The position numbers and the translations under genes were made by a program. From contig NW_019091359.1 in NCBI RefSeq assembly GCF_001949145.1, positions 2,226,158 through 2,290,157 on the forward strand: 64,000 nucleotides of DNA, in the 5' to 3' direction. Origin of the DNA: Acanthaster planci (taxonomy: Eukaryota > Echinodermata > Asteroidea > Valvatida > Acanthasteridae). Shown piece by piece: positions 23,601 through 34,935 of the stretch (positions are counted from its first letter, which is position 1; each line of letters starts with the position of its first letter). Below the pieces are notes generated by a model, which worked only from the letters and a program-made list of their open reading frames with translations, did not search any database and was not told the origin of the DNA.

Positions 23601-24659
23601 GGAGAACATTTAAATCCCAATGTGAACTCCTTGAGGAACAAAATTAAGAAGTGTCGGTTAGGCATGGAATTCCACACCAGAAAAACCTAAACTGGAATCT
23701 GCCTACTCCGATCATGCACTGGCTTGAGGGACAAGGACACAGACAAGGACCCTTTGCCATCGGTTGTCATAAAGAAATACATGAATAAAAGAACCAGAAA
23801 AGGTGACTGATGAAGTGCGAAGAAAGGCACAGAAAATATTCTCTGCTTCCCCCCAACACAGAGGAAAAAAAACAGGTGGGACGGCATATTATCACCGGTA
23901 TACATTAAATTATTTAGTGAATTAGAAACAAGAACCACAATATACACTGACGAGCCCCTGCGTCGCCTGGCTCCGGACACGGAGATTTAAAACTCCCGCT
24001 CTCTGGGAGACACCAGCCTAATGGGCCCGCGGGCGAGTTACGTATTGACAATTGTTACCCAACCACCTTCGTGACCTTGCATGGGACAAGTGACGACTTC
24101 CTAGTTAAGTATTGTACCCTGAAAATGAAGCGAACTTCACACAAACTTTGTCGAAGCTCTGATTTGTGTAAACGCTGGAATCTATACCAGTGTCTCAAAA
24201 ACAGCATTAACCTAATAATCTCTCCATGCTGTCGCTAAAAAGGTACTCAAATACATCAGCAAACACACTGTTCGTCCATGACGCTGTATAAAATCAAACA
24301 GTAAGAAAAGAGTGTGCAGTGGCCCTGTTAATGCTGATAACTAATCTCATCCACTCTTTGCGTTAAAAAGACCAATTTACGGCAGCAATCTTTTGGGAAT
24401 AATCCTGGGAACCCCCCCGCCCCATTAGCAAAGGGATAAAATCAATCAATTATTCCTTAAACCTTGCTTGCACAGACCGGTTTGCCTTATTTTCTTGGCC
24501 ATAAAAACTTTATGTTTTACACTTCTTGTAAACCTGGGGAACAGTCCGGAGAAAACATAATTCATGGTGGCGGCCGTACTCCACTCAACCAGACTTAGAC
24601 GTAGAGGCGACCTGTATGACTACGCCCCTTCCCTACACACACGTGGTGGCTGAACAAAC

Positions 24660-24706
24660 GCTCTCGTCGAAGTTTGACTTACACGTGTAAAGCTAATCGA
24701 ACTTAC
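24660..24706 (-). repeat. fragment of the same MITE family
   Basis: Read on the minus strand: GTTCGATTAGCTTTACACG then TGTAAGTCAAACTTCGACGAGAG, close to the left end of the 22457 element. I find no matching second end within a kilobase upstream, so it appears truncated. Confidence 0.6.
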
Positions 24707-25850
24707 CTTTTATGTATATCCGGTTCGTAAGTGATGACTGTACTTCGTCACAAAGGCGGATGTCGAATCCCCCTCGGGTCATCGGCGATACTGTCTGGAA
24801 GACTGATGAATCGTTTGTATCCATCAGTTCCTTTCTTCAAGATCAAGAGCCATTTGTCTGAAATGCGGTTCGTTTTTCGTGCGGATTCAAATTTCCGCAC
24901 AGAGTCCGACAGCGGTCAAAAATGAGATGTCCGGATTTGGGGCATGGCATACACATACATACACATACCCCTGGATACGAGTGCGTTTCGGTACGAGTCA
25001 ACTTTTACTGCGTTGCATTAATACGTACAATGACGTCAAATCGCCCCACTAGAAAGGCACAAACAAAAACTTCCCGTTCTCATTCATGCGGTTTCCTTCT
25101 TGCATGATACTTTCTCATTACAGCGTTCATGATATTTCTCACCCTTCACAAGTAGACAAATGTCAGGGAAAACCCGGCAAAACTGAAAAAGACCTCTTAG
25201 ATGCTCCCTGTCACTATTATATAGTGACAGGGAGCTAGCCGCGGGTTTACGTGTGCGATTAGCCCTGAAAATTTGGATGCTGAATATTAAAATTTTTGTC
25301 AGGTCAATAGCATTGCTTCAACATGAAATACGTGTCAGCAGGGAGGCAAATAAAACACCGGTACCTTTCCTTGCTAAGCCTCTGTTGATCACAGTGTGGT
25401 CCTTTATTTTTCAGTGATTATCATCGATAAATCAATTTATTTCAAATCAGTGGTTAATGTGTTACGTTTTAGATATCTGGACAATTTATGGTGACGTTAT
25501 TTTAGGTAACGAAACAGAAAAGGCAAAAAATGCTATCGTCTCCTGCTTGATTTGTGCATGGAGCGGGCATTGTTTCCTCATTTACATACACCCGGCAGAA
25601 TTCTGCTAGATTCATTACCCGCTACCGGTCCCTACGTTCGGAGGACGTCTGTAAGACGTCTGGAGACTACGTACGGGATGGGAACCAGTCGATACTCTAG
25701 AGTACCCAGTACCGAAGGGTGCATTCCAGTGAGATACTCCAATGGGTACCCCATTTGTTTGCACCCGTTGGTCTTTATAATAGAGATCAATGTTTGCACC
25801 GTGGGCGTCATAGTGTCTATGGTTTGCACTAAACTTCCTGGTTCAAAATG
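24707..25850. other. intergenic DNA without recognised genes
   Basis: Nothing conserved recognised. It contains the perfect hairpin at 25203-25235 and a short ACATACATAC run near 24955. Confidence 0.4.
25203..25235. repeat. perfect 15-bp hairpin with 3-base loop
   Basis: GCTCCCTGTCACTAT, then TAT, then the exact inverse ATAGTGACAGGGAGC. Such a tight perfect palindrome is unusual. Possible origins are the fold-back core of a MITE, a structural RNA hairpin or a recent templated inversion; no surrounding evidence decides. Confidence 0.85.
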
Positions 25851-25990
25851 AAGTCACTCTTTGGTATTCTGCAGAAGGACCACACACGCAAAAAAAACGG
25901 ACATGAGTGAAACCTCCAACAAGTTGAGCACGAACGAATCTTGTGGCACACCCTTTTCAAAATCGGTGAAATGGTTCAGATGAGAGTGAC
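25850..25990 (-). pseudogene. GPCR relic: N-terminus and TM1 only
   Basis: On the minus strand the stretch reads HFTDFEKGVPQDSFVLNLLE then VSLMSVFFACVVLLQ, which aligns with NFTEMSIGVWKDSFVYDLSV then VIVSSFLILFGVPGN of the intact receptors before losing frame. Everything downstream of TM1 is missing. The same arrangement precedes G7 (40.7 kb), showing that relic and neighbouring receptor were duplicated together. Confidence 0.65.
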
Positions 25991-27100
25991 AATGATTTTC
26001 TTATACATGTATTTACATTTCTTGGAGGTGATTGTGCATGCATGAACTCCAAACGGCTGACTGTGTATTGTCATTATAATTCTAGCCACATTTAAGTGCA
26101 GGTCTATAATGCCACTAAAACGTTAATGAGCGGGTTGGTATCCAGGGTAACTGAGGTGAATTCAAGTTAAATCCATGATTAATCCCGTTCAATTCTTATT
26201 GTATATACAAAAAACTGACAGTGACGAATTGAGCTGAGGCAAAAGTCAAGTGGTGATAAGATTTATTATCTTTTCAGACTATAATTAACTGTTGTTTATC
26301 ATTGTTCTGCGCGAAGATTTATGTGGAAAATGGCAAAAAAAGATCGAGTGCAGTTACGATTTTGAGCGCATAGGATGATTTTGAGTGCACGAAATAAAGA
26401 ACTTAAATTATATTTTGAAATTGAATGAATTGTGAAATTATAATTCTGAGTTTGCTCTAATCGTATAGCCGTTTGGGGGGCTCCGTATAAGCATTTTTAC
26501 CAAGGCAATGTCATTTGCACTCAAATCATGTACTTCAGTGACTCCAGTCTAGGAACTCGAATGGGAGTCGCTTCGACTCGAGTCATTACAACTGGTTTAG
26601 ATGACAACCCATTTTCCTTCCATGTCACATTCATCATCTAATTCAATCGATCAGACAGCCAAGTCTGCCGTCTTCAAACAGTGATTTGAAATTCTTCGGA
26701 AAAATGGAAAAATGTTATGAGGGTCCTCCGTGTGGATTCCTACTATGCGCTTTTACACTCACCTATAGAATCCCCGAAGCATTCCTTGTTTTGTGAAAGG
26801 ATTTGAAAATGCAAGAAAGCCCAAAACACTGAATGATGCCTTCCTTGCGGCATCATAGGTACAACGTCCTTTATTGTGTGGCAAAACATGGACAGGTTTA
26901 GAGTTTTAAGAAGGTTCATTTTTCGATACACATAACACTAACGGATGTCAAGTACACGTATTACTGAACATTGAATAAGAGAATGTTCGAAGTACAAGAA
27001 GTGCGTCTAAGATAAATTCACTACCTAGACCTTTAACAACACTGATTTACAACCCACCCCCTTAAAAGGAGCTTACACTTCCGTGTAACTTTCCACGGAA

Positions 27101-28390
27101 TTAATCTGAACAAAGTTTGATATTACAAAGCTCTTTTTTAAAATCTTGTCGGAATCGTCTATTTGCCAGTCCATAGATCAACGGATTAATTGCACTGTTG
27201 ATATATAGAGCTAAACTGAACACGTTGAATATCTTCAGAACTACGGTATTGACTGCTGCACCAGTACGTAGTGCCAGAATCAAATTGGCCTCGATAATGT
27301 AAGGTAGCCAGGTTAGAATAAACATTAGGCTAGTGATGAAGAGCATCCTGGTTGTTTTACGCTGCAGGACTGCTCCACCGGGCCTTTGGGGGACTTGTAT
27401 CCCAAAGCTTCGCCGTCGGCGGAGCTGATTGTTTTTACCAGTAGGACGTTGATCTTCCCTCCATTTGGGCTTGTCTTGGTTGTTTTGGCTGAAACAGTTC
27501 TCAGCTGGTTGTTTTCTGGACAAATCGAGAATTGCATCACTGGATGGGGTGTCTGCATTGTTCGTTTTTGCCTGTTTGGAATGAGAAGTGCCTGGATGAT
27601 GGGAGGCAGGAGACACTTTTTTGTCGACACCTGGGTATGTCGACAGGCGCGGAATAGGCTGGTCGACACTGGCCTCAGCAAATTCACCTGGTTGTTGGGC
27701 TGTGTCTGGCAAATTTACAGAGCACTTGCTGATGACCCATAATGAGTCCTGGACTGTCGTGGGTGGCCAATCGGCACAAACTCTGACGTGTTTCTGGACG
27801 GTCTTGTAAACTTTTCCGTAAGACATTACGACCACCGCGGTCAGCGTTACTGCAACAAGAGTATCTAATGCTACCCTCGTCTGGAACAAGACGGGTTCCG
27901 ATTGGTTGTTGCTACTTAAAAACGATGGTATCGTGATCGCAAACGACAGCACGAATGCAACACAAGCGACTATCTTCCTCCTTCTGGGGGTTAAGAAACG
28001 CCTTTGTGGGCGGCATATGCAGTCGTAGCGATCCAGTGCAATGAGCATCGTGATAAAAACTGAAAAAATGACGATCGCATCCTCAAAATCGTCAAACAAA
28101 CTAAAGATCAGATTACTCTGACGGCTGTCACCAGCCAGAGCTAAGACCTTCTCTGTTAAAAAGACGAATCGTAATATGCAGACGGCCAGGTCAGCCGCGG
28201 CTAAAGCCATGACTAAGATATGGGTGTTGGTCTTACGCGTCTTGGTCCAGTAGACACGGAGGATGAGGCAGTTACCAGGTACGCCAAAAAGGATCAGGAA
28301 CGAGCTTACAATTACGACCGACAAGTCGTAGACGAACGAATCCTTCCATACACCGATGGACATTTCGGTAAAATTAGAGATATTATCCAT
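27101..28390 (-). CDS. intronless rhodopsin-class GPCR, array copy G4, 429 aa
   Basis: Complete receptor from ATG 28390 (MDNISNFTEM). N-glycosylation sequons are at Asn3 and Asn6. N1.50 is Asn40, D2.50 Asp67 (LAAADL), R3.50 Arg121 (DRYDCICRPQ), the TM6 motif TWLPYI surrounds Trp361, and TM7 has NPLIY at 402-406. ICL3 spans roughly residues 196-345 and ends FGIQVPQRPGGAVLQRKTTR. No Cys lies near position 3.25 (around residue 96) and none is in the short ECL2, so the standard disulfide is missing; W4.50 and P5.50 are also not evident. The tail KLCSD has cysteines suitable for palmitoylation. Its closest relative is G7, with an almost identical TM6-TM7 and tail. Ligand unknown; not assignable to a named subfamily by eye. 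Confidence 0.93.
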   Translation of the reverse strand: MDNISNFTEMSIGVWKDSFVYDLSVVIVSSFLILFGVPGNCLILRVYWTKTRKTNTHILVMALAAADLAVCILRFVFLTEKVLALAGDSRQSNLIFSLFDDFEDAIVIFSVFITMLIALDRYDCICRPQRRFLTPRRRKIVACVAFVLSFAITIPSFLSSNNQSEPVLFQTRVALDTLVAVTLTAVVVMSYGKVYKTVQKHVRVCADWPPTTVQDSLWVISKCSVNLPDTAQQPGEFAEASVDQPIPRLSTYPGVDKKVSPASHHPGTSHSKQAKTNNADTPSSDAILDLSRKQPAENCFSQNNQDKPKWREDQRPTGKNNQLRRRRSFGIQVPQRPGGAVLQRKTTRMLFITSLMFILTWLPYIIEANLILALRTGAAVNTVVLKIFNVFSLALYINSAINPLIYGLANRRFRQDFKKELCNIKLCSD

Positions 28391-28970
28391 GGCTACACCC
28401 CAAAATAATAAAGATTGACGACTTTATTTCTGCAGTGGGCAAAGTGCTTGCTGGTGATTTTGGCGCACAACAAAACTCGAACCGCTCCTTCCATGGACTG
28501 TACTGGGTTTGGACGCTCCAGAGTGAAGTGTTGATGTCAAAGGAGCCCTAATGGAATTGGTTTCCACGGTAACTAAATGGAAAACCTTTGTGCGGGTTTT
28601 TTTACTTCGATGGACCAGTATGTGAGGCTAAATGTCGCTGAAATAACTCTGACAAAAACCCACAAGTGGCAAACCTGACTGATGTTATGCTAGTGTTTAG
28701 ATTTCACCAAGGAGCACTTCTGTAGTTAGCTAATGCAAAATGAAGATGAAATACTATGATTTTATGGATGTATGTGAAGCTAAAAGCATGGCACTAGCTA
28801 TCAAGGTTAATTATTGACCCAAATGCCAATACAAGGAAGAAACGCCGGAAACATTCGAGCGCCCGCGCGCAGGTGATCTTTGTTTTCATGGCAGGAGTTG
28901 GAAATATTTGAATTTAGTTAAGGTCAGTATTGAACTTTTAGGATTGCCACTGCAGAAATGAGCTCTATGA
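28391..28970 (-). promoter_or_regulatory. conserved 5' flank of G4 (putative promoter / 5' UTR)
   Basis: Nearly identical for about 570 bases to the 5' flank of G5 (34347-34935) and recognisably related to those of G7 and G8. On the coding strand all four share GCCCACTGCAGAAATAAAG or a close variant 40-60 bases before the ATG. CACTGCAG could be a 3' splice site of a non-coding first exon. No TATA box at a convincing distance. Conservation may simply reflect recent duplication. Confidence 0.5.
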
Positions 28971-30640
28971 AAAAAAATCAGTTTTTGGTAACGTTTTTTT
29001 CTGTTTTGTCCATTGAATTTAAGATTATTACAGTGACATTGTCGGGAAAATGAAATTATCTTTCTTTATTTTTTCGACTCTCTGAAAACGAAGATAATAA
29101 TGTACATCTTAAACCTTTGACAAAGCGATCAAAAGCCCATATGGTGCAACTGGTTGGGGGTAGCGTCAAGGGGAAGCTGGGAGGAATTCCGGTCTGAGCC
29201 CGCCCCCTTCCCCAACCACGATAAGTCCTGGCTGAACACCACTGGATAGACATGTTAGTTCCCGCAATGCCTTGCGTGACAGAACGCGCACACAACCCAT
29301 GGAGTCGAGGTTTGTCTGGCATTCGCTTATCACCCAGCGCCCGCACAGGGTTCATTGTACAACGTGTGTCATACGTCGTCAGTCAGTTAGTCTTGATTTC
29401 AAGACGTTAGTGCTTGATAGCGGACACCGTGCATAGTGCGCCCCCTAGCGACTCACAATTAGACTGTGCGCCAGCTCGCACTAACGACTTGGGAATCTTG
29501 CAGCAGCGTTTTAACTTGTTCTTTATTTTTTTCCCTCGGCTTTCCAAGAGACCCCATCAGCACTCGCTAAATTGCATGCATAATAAATTCCGATGACCTG
29601 AATAATACACCATGGTAAGGTCACATGCATCATGGCTGTCTGCAGTCCCGTCAGCACAGACGTTCGTACAGAGTTAGCACGGAGTAGAACGGGTGATACT
29701 CAGACTAGGTTAGGCCTAGGATATGACAGAGGATGCTGTTCTTGGTGACCCATAATCATGTACAGTCTGTATGTCCTCCCCAGCTAACGAAAGCGTCCTT
29801 AGAGACCATGTAGACCTTAACCTTCAAGGACGGAGTACCCGGACTGCAAGTTGGTTGTCATTTTCTTGCTGCACGTGCAGGTTTAGGTGTCGCTTGTGTG
29901 AGTAATTTGGCCTCATCAGGCCCAGCATGCTCATTGTGAGTTGCAAAAAAAGAGAGAATGTATTTCTTGCGTGGTGTCAGACATTAGACAACGATTTTGT
30001 TTTCCCAATTTTTCTGCCTCAGATATCGCAAACATGATGCGATGTAGCACATCTGTAGTCCCCAACGATTTCTTTTAGAAGAGTGGCAATTTCATGGAGT
30101 GAAAAATATGTCTAACATGTCACTAATCCCTTCCTACAAACCAGACACTATCGACAGGGTACTTGCTCGCGTGAAGCCGCCATGTTGTTCGAACTTCGAA
30201 GTACATGTACATAATTATAATACCAAGGCTACAAATACTGAATACGATCGGTCATTTGCATACAACTGCTGCACCCCCGGACCCATTCCTGCAAGATTCC
30301 CAAGACGTTAGTGAGAGTAAGTAAAAACAAGTTGTGCGAGGGCGCTCTTAAACAGAAATAAAACAACTATCGACCACTTACCTCTTGGGCCAAGACTACC
30401 ACTGTTAGTAGATGAGCTGATTGGCTGAGTACAAACCGTTGCAAGATTCGTCAACTCGGGATTTCTAAATTCACAGTACAGTAATAAGTGGACACAGGAG
30501 GGTTTGAAGCAAGTAACGCCGCGCAGCCTCCAAATCCAAAGCATAAACGCAGACAACGTCAAAGAGGATCCCGACTTGGTCAAGTCTAAGCGTCGGCTAC
30601 ATGACAAAAACATGACAATGGTACAGTCTTCTCACCAAGT
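28971..30640. other. intergenic DNA; the first 300 bases are duplicated at 37.68 kb
   Basis: 28975-29256 is paralogous to 37680-37945 (shared TGGTTGGGGGTAGCGTCAAG and CACGATAAGTCCTGGCTG). The remainder has no recognised gene. Short open frames at 29-30.7 kb show no conserved family. Confidence 0.5.
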
Positions 30641-32330
30641 ATCACTGATCACGTGTCTTTTGGCGATACATTTCAAATTATTGGTTATCTTGATCAATTT
30701 TGGATGAACGAATGAAGTGTAGTGAGAATATTCTCAGCAAGGAGGAAGAAACAGAAAACGAGAAATGTGTTGTGGACAAACACACTTTCTTCGGCCCTGG
30801 TTTTATTTTTTCTCAAACCTGAAAAAAACCAGTTAAGAAATTCTTGATGAAGTACTTACAAGCTTTAAGGACAAGTGCATATGAACTAAACAATACAAAC
30901 ATTGGTCCGCAGAATATTTAACATCCATGTCATCCCAACAAATGTGACATGACTAGTTACCATGAACCGCCATCAGATGAAATGAATTTCAATCTTGAAC
31001 CCTTCCCTATCTAGCAATTTGCAAAGTTTCAACCCAACCGGACATGTAGGCCTACTTCACGAGATACAACACTTTAAATAGTCATGGTAAAACATACTGC
31101 CAAAATTTGTGTTCCGACTACCTTCACTACAACAATAGTGAAGCCGAAGCAGCTAAATATCGAATTGATAACCGCCGCTTGTGTAAAGCATTGAGCAAAA
31201 ATTTACCCACAATGCTGTGCCTGTCGTTAACTGTGACCCCCGTGTGACGTATTTCATTCACTAAAATCTATGCAAGGTCATCAGCCCCTCCCAGCGCCCC
31301 ATTCGGGATCGGGCACTGGGTGACGAGCGAAGGTCCGGCAGCGACTTACTACAAAAAATTAGGACACATGGTAGCATTTCCAGCACGGCAACTAATACAT
31401 AAAGTAGTTTTCCTCTTTTTGAATAAGTGATCATTTACAATTTCAATCCATGTTTAGATGATAAGTCTATATGTTGAATGACGCTCTTTTCAAAACTTCA
31501 ATATATACTCTCTGATTACGACTGACGAGACAGTGTAGCCTCAGCCATCGATAATTGGGTTTTGATTAGAATTTGGTTCATCCATTCATTCATTTCTGTG
31601 TACCCTTTCCACTTAATGACGCCGACGGTTTCAGTAGACGAATCACTGTCAAAATAAGGCTGTTCGATTAAAGCTATATTGCCGTCCTGTCTTGACAAGG
31701 CAAGTATTTCTTTGGGGATTCGCAAAGTGATGAAATTTTGTCTGTTTTGGCACATCAGTAGTAGGCCTTGTTGAAAACGTCCAAGGTTGACACAATCAAA
31801 ATTAGAAGACTGGTCATGAAGTAGGAATGCATATGAAAATGAAAATAAATTGCACCATCCCTTGCCGCTTTTTGTTGAACAAAATGACAGCTCGCCTACA
31901 GCGGTATTGCGGGAAAGGCTAAACTTTTCAGAGCACTGCAAGCTGTTGAATACGACATTGCTTTTCGACAATTAAAATACTTGAACAAAGAGAAGCTGAG
32001 GAAGAAAGTCGCAATTTGAAATACGTGAATAAGGAAGCTATATGTTTTGAAATGCGTCTTTCAGCGTGGCATGCATAAATATTTATTGATGTTAAGGTCC
32101 TGCAGCGTTTTACTTTTAATTTGTCAAAGTTACTGAGTGACTACTATCCTTTAGAAATGAAGAGGGTGTGTCATGCAGTATTAAAGACAGCATTTGTGAT
32201 ATTAAAATTGCAGAGTCTGGTTAACAAAGGTCTTTTCTGGAGTCTTGTTGTAATCCCCTATTCAATAGTCCGGGCCTTTAGGGACTTGATGCTCAAAGTT
32301 ACCTAAACCCTGGACGAGACTGCTCTTTTA
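30640..32330. repeat. module M, copy 2 (most complete)
   Basis: Paralogous to 38.36-40.11 kb in order: CACGTCTTTTGGCGATA, GTGAGAATATT..GAGCAA, CGCTTGTGTAAAGCATTGAG, GGGTGACGAGCGAAGG..GGCAGCGACTT, then the GATTACGA..TGACGAGAC segment and the far end (TCTTTTCTGGAGTCTTGTTG). It contains the longest open frame of the family (31516-31971). Confidence 0.75.
31516..31971 (-). CDS. uncertain 151-codon open frame inside module M
   Basis: Open from 31971 to 31516 on the minus strand. Its C-terminal half (NRQNFITLRIPKEILALSRQ, then EQPYFDSD and IKWKGYTEMNEW) has relatives in the other module M copies, where stops interrupt it. IKWKGY superficially resembles a chromodomain strand, but the rest of that fold is not evident. 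Most likely a decayed fragment of a repeat-borne protein; a real small gene is possible. The first codon is not ATG-supported. Function unknown. Confidence 0.25.
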   Translation of the reverse strand: MSKSNVVFNSLQCSEKFSLSRNTAVGELSFCSTKSGKGWCNLFSFSYAFLLHDQSSNFDCVNLGRFQQGLLLMCQNRQNFITLRIPKEILALSRQDGNIALIEQPYFDSDSSTETVGVIKWKGYTEMNEWMNQILIKTQLSMAEATLSRQS

Positions 32331-32775
32331 TACCAGCGTGGTGCTGATCTTTTTCCCAATGACACGCCTCAAAGTCTCGATTTGTTTTCTTCTTGGTTGA
32401 AACTTTCCTCAGTTTTCTCTCAGAACAAATCACCATGCGACCTTGCTAAGCCCACTTGCATACCCAAGTTTTACTGTCATTTAGGTATGAAAGTTTGTCA
32501 TTTTTTGTAGAAGTTAACATGATCATCGTTTTAAGATATTGTTTGTTCACTGTCATCATTCTGAGAATCAAACCAAGATGCATAACTAATATAAGTTTTT
32601 TTTACTTCAGTCACATGTACATCCTGTTTGTAATTGTATTTCAGGCCCGCCTTATGGATAGTTCGATGTACTATACTAGTCAAGTAAAGACACGCGCAGA
32701 TTAGTTTTAATAGTTCGATCTATATGCACTCTCTAAGATAATCCTAAGTCTTGAGAGATGTAGCACTCACGGTAT

Positions 32776-32951
32776 AATACGGGCAATTCGCAAGAGTGCG
32801 CCACCAAGAGTTTGCAACGCGTTGGCCAATCACAATGCGCGAAATCTGTCGACCCAATGCGCTTTCGGAAAGGGTCGACAAATTTCGCGTGTTGTGATTG
32901 GTCAACGCGTCACAAACTCTAGAGGGCGCACTCTTGTGAATTACCCGTATT
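32776..32951. mobile_element. fold-back MITE, family F, copy 1
   Basis: About 80-bp arms form an imperfect palindrome starting AATACGGGCAATTCGCAAG and ending with its near inverse CACAAGAG-type strand ...TTACCCGTATT. Shared arm words are AAGAGTGCGCC, CAATCACAA and TTTGTCGACCC. The centre is about 16 bases. No coding capacity. It sits 120 bases past the G5 stop. A second copy lies at 37351. Confidence 0.85.
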
Positions 32952-33068
32952 CAACAAGACTTACTCCAGTTCACTAGCAGTTCATTGCAACCTTCTTTCA
33001 TTGTCGTTGAATAAATTCATGGTAAAACATACTGCCATGTAACCATAACTATGTGACCTTCCGCCGAA

Positions 33069-34346
33069 TTAATCTGAACAAAGTTTGATCTTACAAAGTT
33101 TTTTTTTTAAATCTTGTCGGAATCGTCTATTTGCCAGTCCATAGATCAACGGATTGGTTGCATTGTTAAAATACAGAGCTAAACTGAACACACTGAATGT
33201 CTCCAGAAGTGTGGTTTTGACTGATGCACCGGCATATTGTGCCAGAGTCAACTCGGCCAGGATAATGTATTAAGGTAGCCAGGTCAGGATGAACACCAGG
33301 CTAGTGATGAAGAGCATCCTGGTCGTTTTACGCTGTAGGACTGCTCCACCGGGCCTTTGGGGGACGTGTTGTATCCCAAAGCTCCGCCGTCGGCAAGGCT
33401 GTCTGTTTTCACAAGAAGCACGGTCATCCGTCTTCGATGTAAGTGCCTCTTGGTTGTTTCGGCTGAAACACTTCTCAGTGGCCAAATCGTAAATGACATT
33501 TGACAGTGAGTCTGCATGGTTGACTTTTGTCTGGTTGGAATGTGAAGTGCTTGGATGGTCGGAGGCAGAAGATACGTTTTTGTCGACACCTGGATGTATC
33601 GACAGGCTCGTCATGGGCTTGTCGACATTTGCAATACCAGATTTATCCGATTGTTGGGCTGTTTCTGGTAAATTTACGGACCACTTGCTGACACCTTTCA
33701 ATGAGTCCTCGGCTGGCATCGGTGGCCCATCAACGCCAACTCTGACGTGTCTCCGTATGGTCGTGTAAACTTTTCCGTAAGACACTAGAATCGCCAGAGT
33801 CATTGGCACCAAAGCCACAGTCTCTAATGCTACCTTTGCCTTGAATAGGACGGGTGCCGACCAGTCCTTTATTCTTAAAAACGATGGTATGGCGATCACA
33901 AACGACACCACTAATGCAACACACGCGGCGGTCTTACTCCTTCTGGGATTTAAGAAACGCCTTTGTGGGCGGCATATGCAGTCGTAACGATCCAGTGCAA
34001 TGAGCATCGTGATAAAAAGTGAACAAGCGACGGTCACACTATCAGTTACTTCACTAAAACTTAGGACCAGACTGTTTTCACGCTTACTAGTAAAAGCTAA
34101 GGCCGTCTCCATTAACACGGGAAATTTCAATAAGCAGACGGTCAGATCTGCCCAAGCCAAGGCCATGATCAGGACATGGGTGCTAGTCTTAGGCGTCTTG
34201 GTCCAGTAGACACGGAGGATGAGGCAGTTACCAGGTACGCCAAAACGGATCAGGAACGAGCTCACAATTTCGACTGACAAGTCGTAGACGAACGAATCCT
34301 TCCATACACCGATGGACATTTCGGTAAAATTAGAGATATTATCCAT
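33069..34346 (-). pseudogene. GPCR array copy G5, intact except one in-frame stop in TM6
   Basis: Starts at ATG 34346 (MDNISNFTEM) and stays open for 358 codons through DRYDCICRPQ and the full ICL3 to FILTWLP. There a TAA codon (33270-33272) precedes TAC ATT ATC, where paralogues go directly from CCT to TAC. The lesion is therefore a 3-base insertion that makes a stop without shifting frame. After it the reading continues in the same frame through NPLIYGLANRRFRQDLKKKL to KLCSD. Upstream it follows G4; from TM3 to ICL3 it follows G8. An R-to-P change in the first loop (KTPKTSTH) is also unusual. A truncated product would lack TM7. It could be a variable allele, a sequencing error, or a recent pseudogene. 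Confidence 0.88.
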
Positions 34347-34935
34347 GGCTACACCCCAAAATAATAAAGATTGACGACTTTATTTGTGCAGTGGGCAAAG
34401 TGCTTGCTGGTGATTTTGGCGCACAACAAAACTCGTACCGCTCCTTCCATGGACTGTACTGGGTTTGGACGCTCCAGAGTGAAGTGTTGATGTCACAGGA
34501 GCCCTAATGGAATTGGTTTCCACGGTAACTAAATGGAAAACCTTTGTGCGTGGTTTTTTACTTCGATCGAACACTATGTGACGCTAAATCTTGCTGAAAT
34601 AACTCTGACAAAAATCCACAAGTGGCAAACCTGACTAATGTTATGCTAGTGTTTAGATTTCACCAAGGGGCACTTCTGTAGTTAGCTAATGCAAAATGAA
34701 GATGAAATACTATGATTTTATGGATGTATGTGAAGCTAAAAGCATGGCACTAGCTATCAAGGTTAATTATTGACCCAAATGCCAATACAAGGAAGAAACG
34801 CCGGAAACATTCGAGCGCCCGCGCGCAGGTGATCTTTGTTTTCATTGCAGGAGTTGGAAATATTTGAATTTAGTTAAGGTCAGTATTGAAATTGAGCTTT
34901 TAGGTTTGCCACTGCAGAAATGAGCTCTATGAAAA
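34347..34935 (-). promoter_or_regulatory. conserved 5' flank of G5
   Basis: Almost identical to the G4 flank at 28391-28970, including the duplicated words TTCGAGCGCCCGCGCGCAGG and GATGAAATACTATG. Homology to the 28 kb locus breaks at about 34940 and resumes near 37680, so the locus gained roughly 2.7 kb. Confidence 0.6.

Larger units (their letters stand above)
25850..28970. repeat. segmental duplication block A (paralogous to 40.7-43.95 kb)
   Basis: Order and sequence match block B: a GPCR N-terminal relic, shared spacer words (CACTAAAACGTTAATG at 26114, GACTCGAGTCATT at 26575), a near-identical 3' flank (TTCACTACCTAGACCTTTAA), the receptor gene itself and part of its 5' flank. Block B carries about 230 extra bases near 41.76-41.99 kb. 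Confidence 0.8.

Noticed and set aside
27386-27742. Antisense open frames of 118-119 codons across ICL3 of G4 and G7
   Set aside because: They mirror the conserved receptor frame on the other strand and change wherever the receptor changes; no independent signal.
31516-31971. Chromodomain protein, from IKWKGY
   Set aside because: Only one short motif fits; the aromatic cage and C-terminal helix of a chromodomain are not visible.
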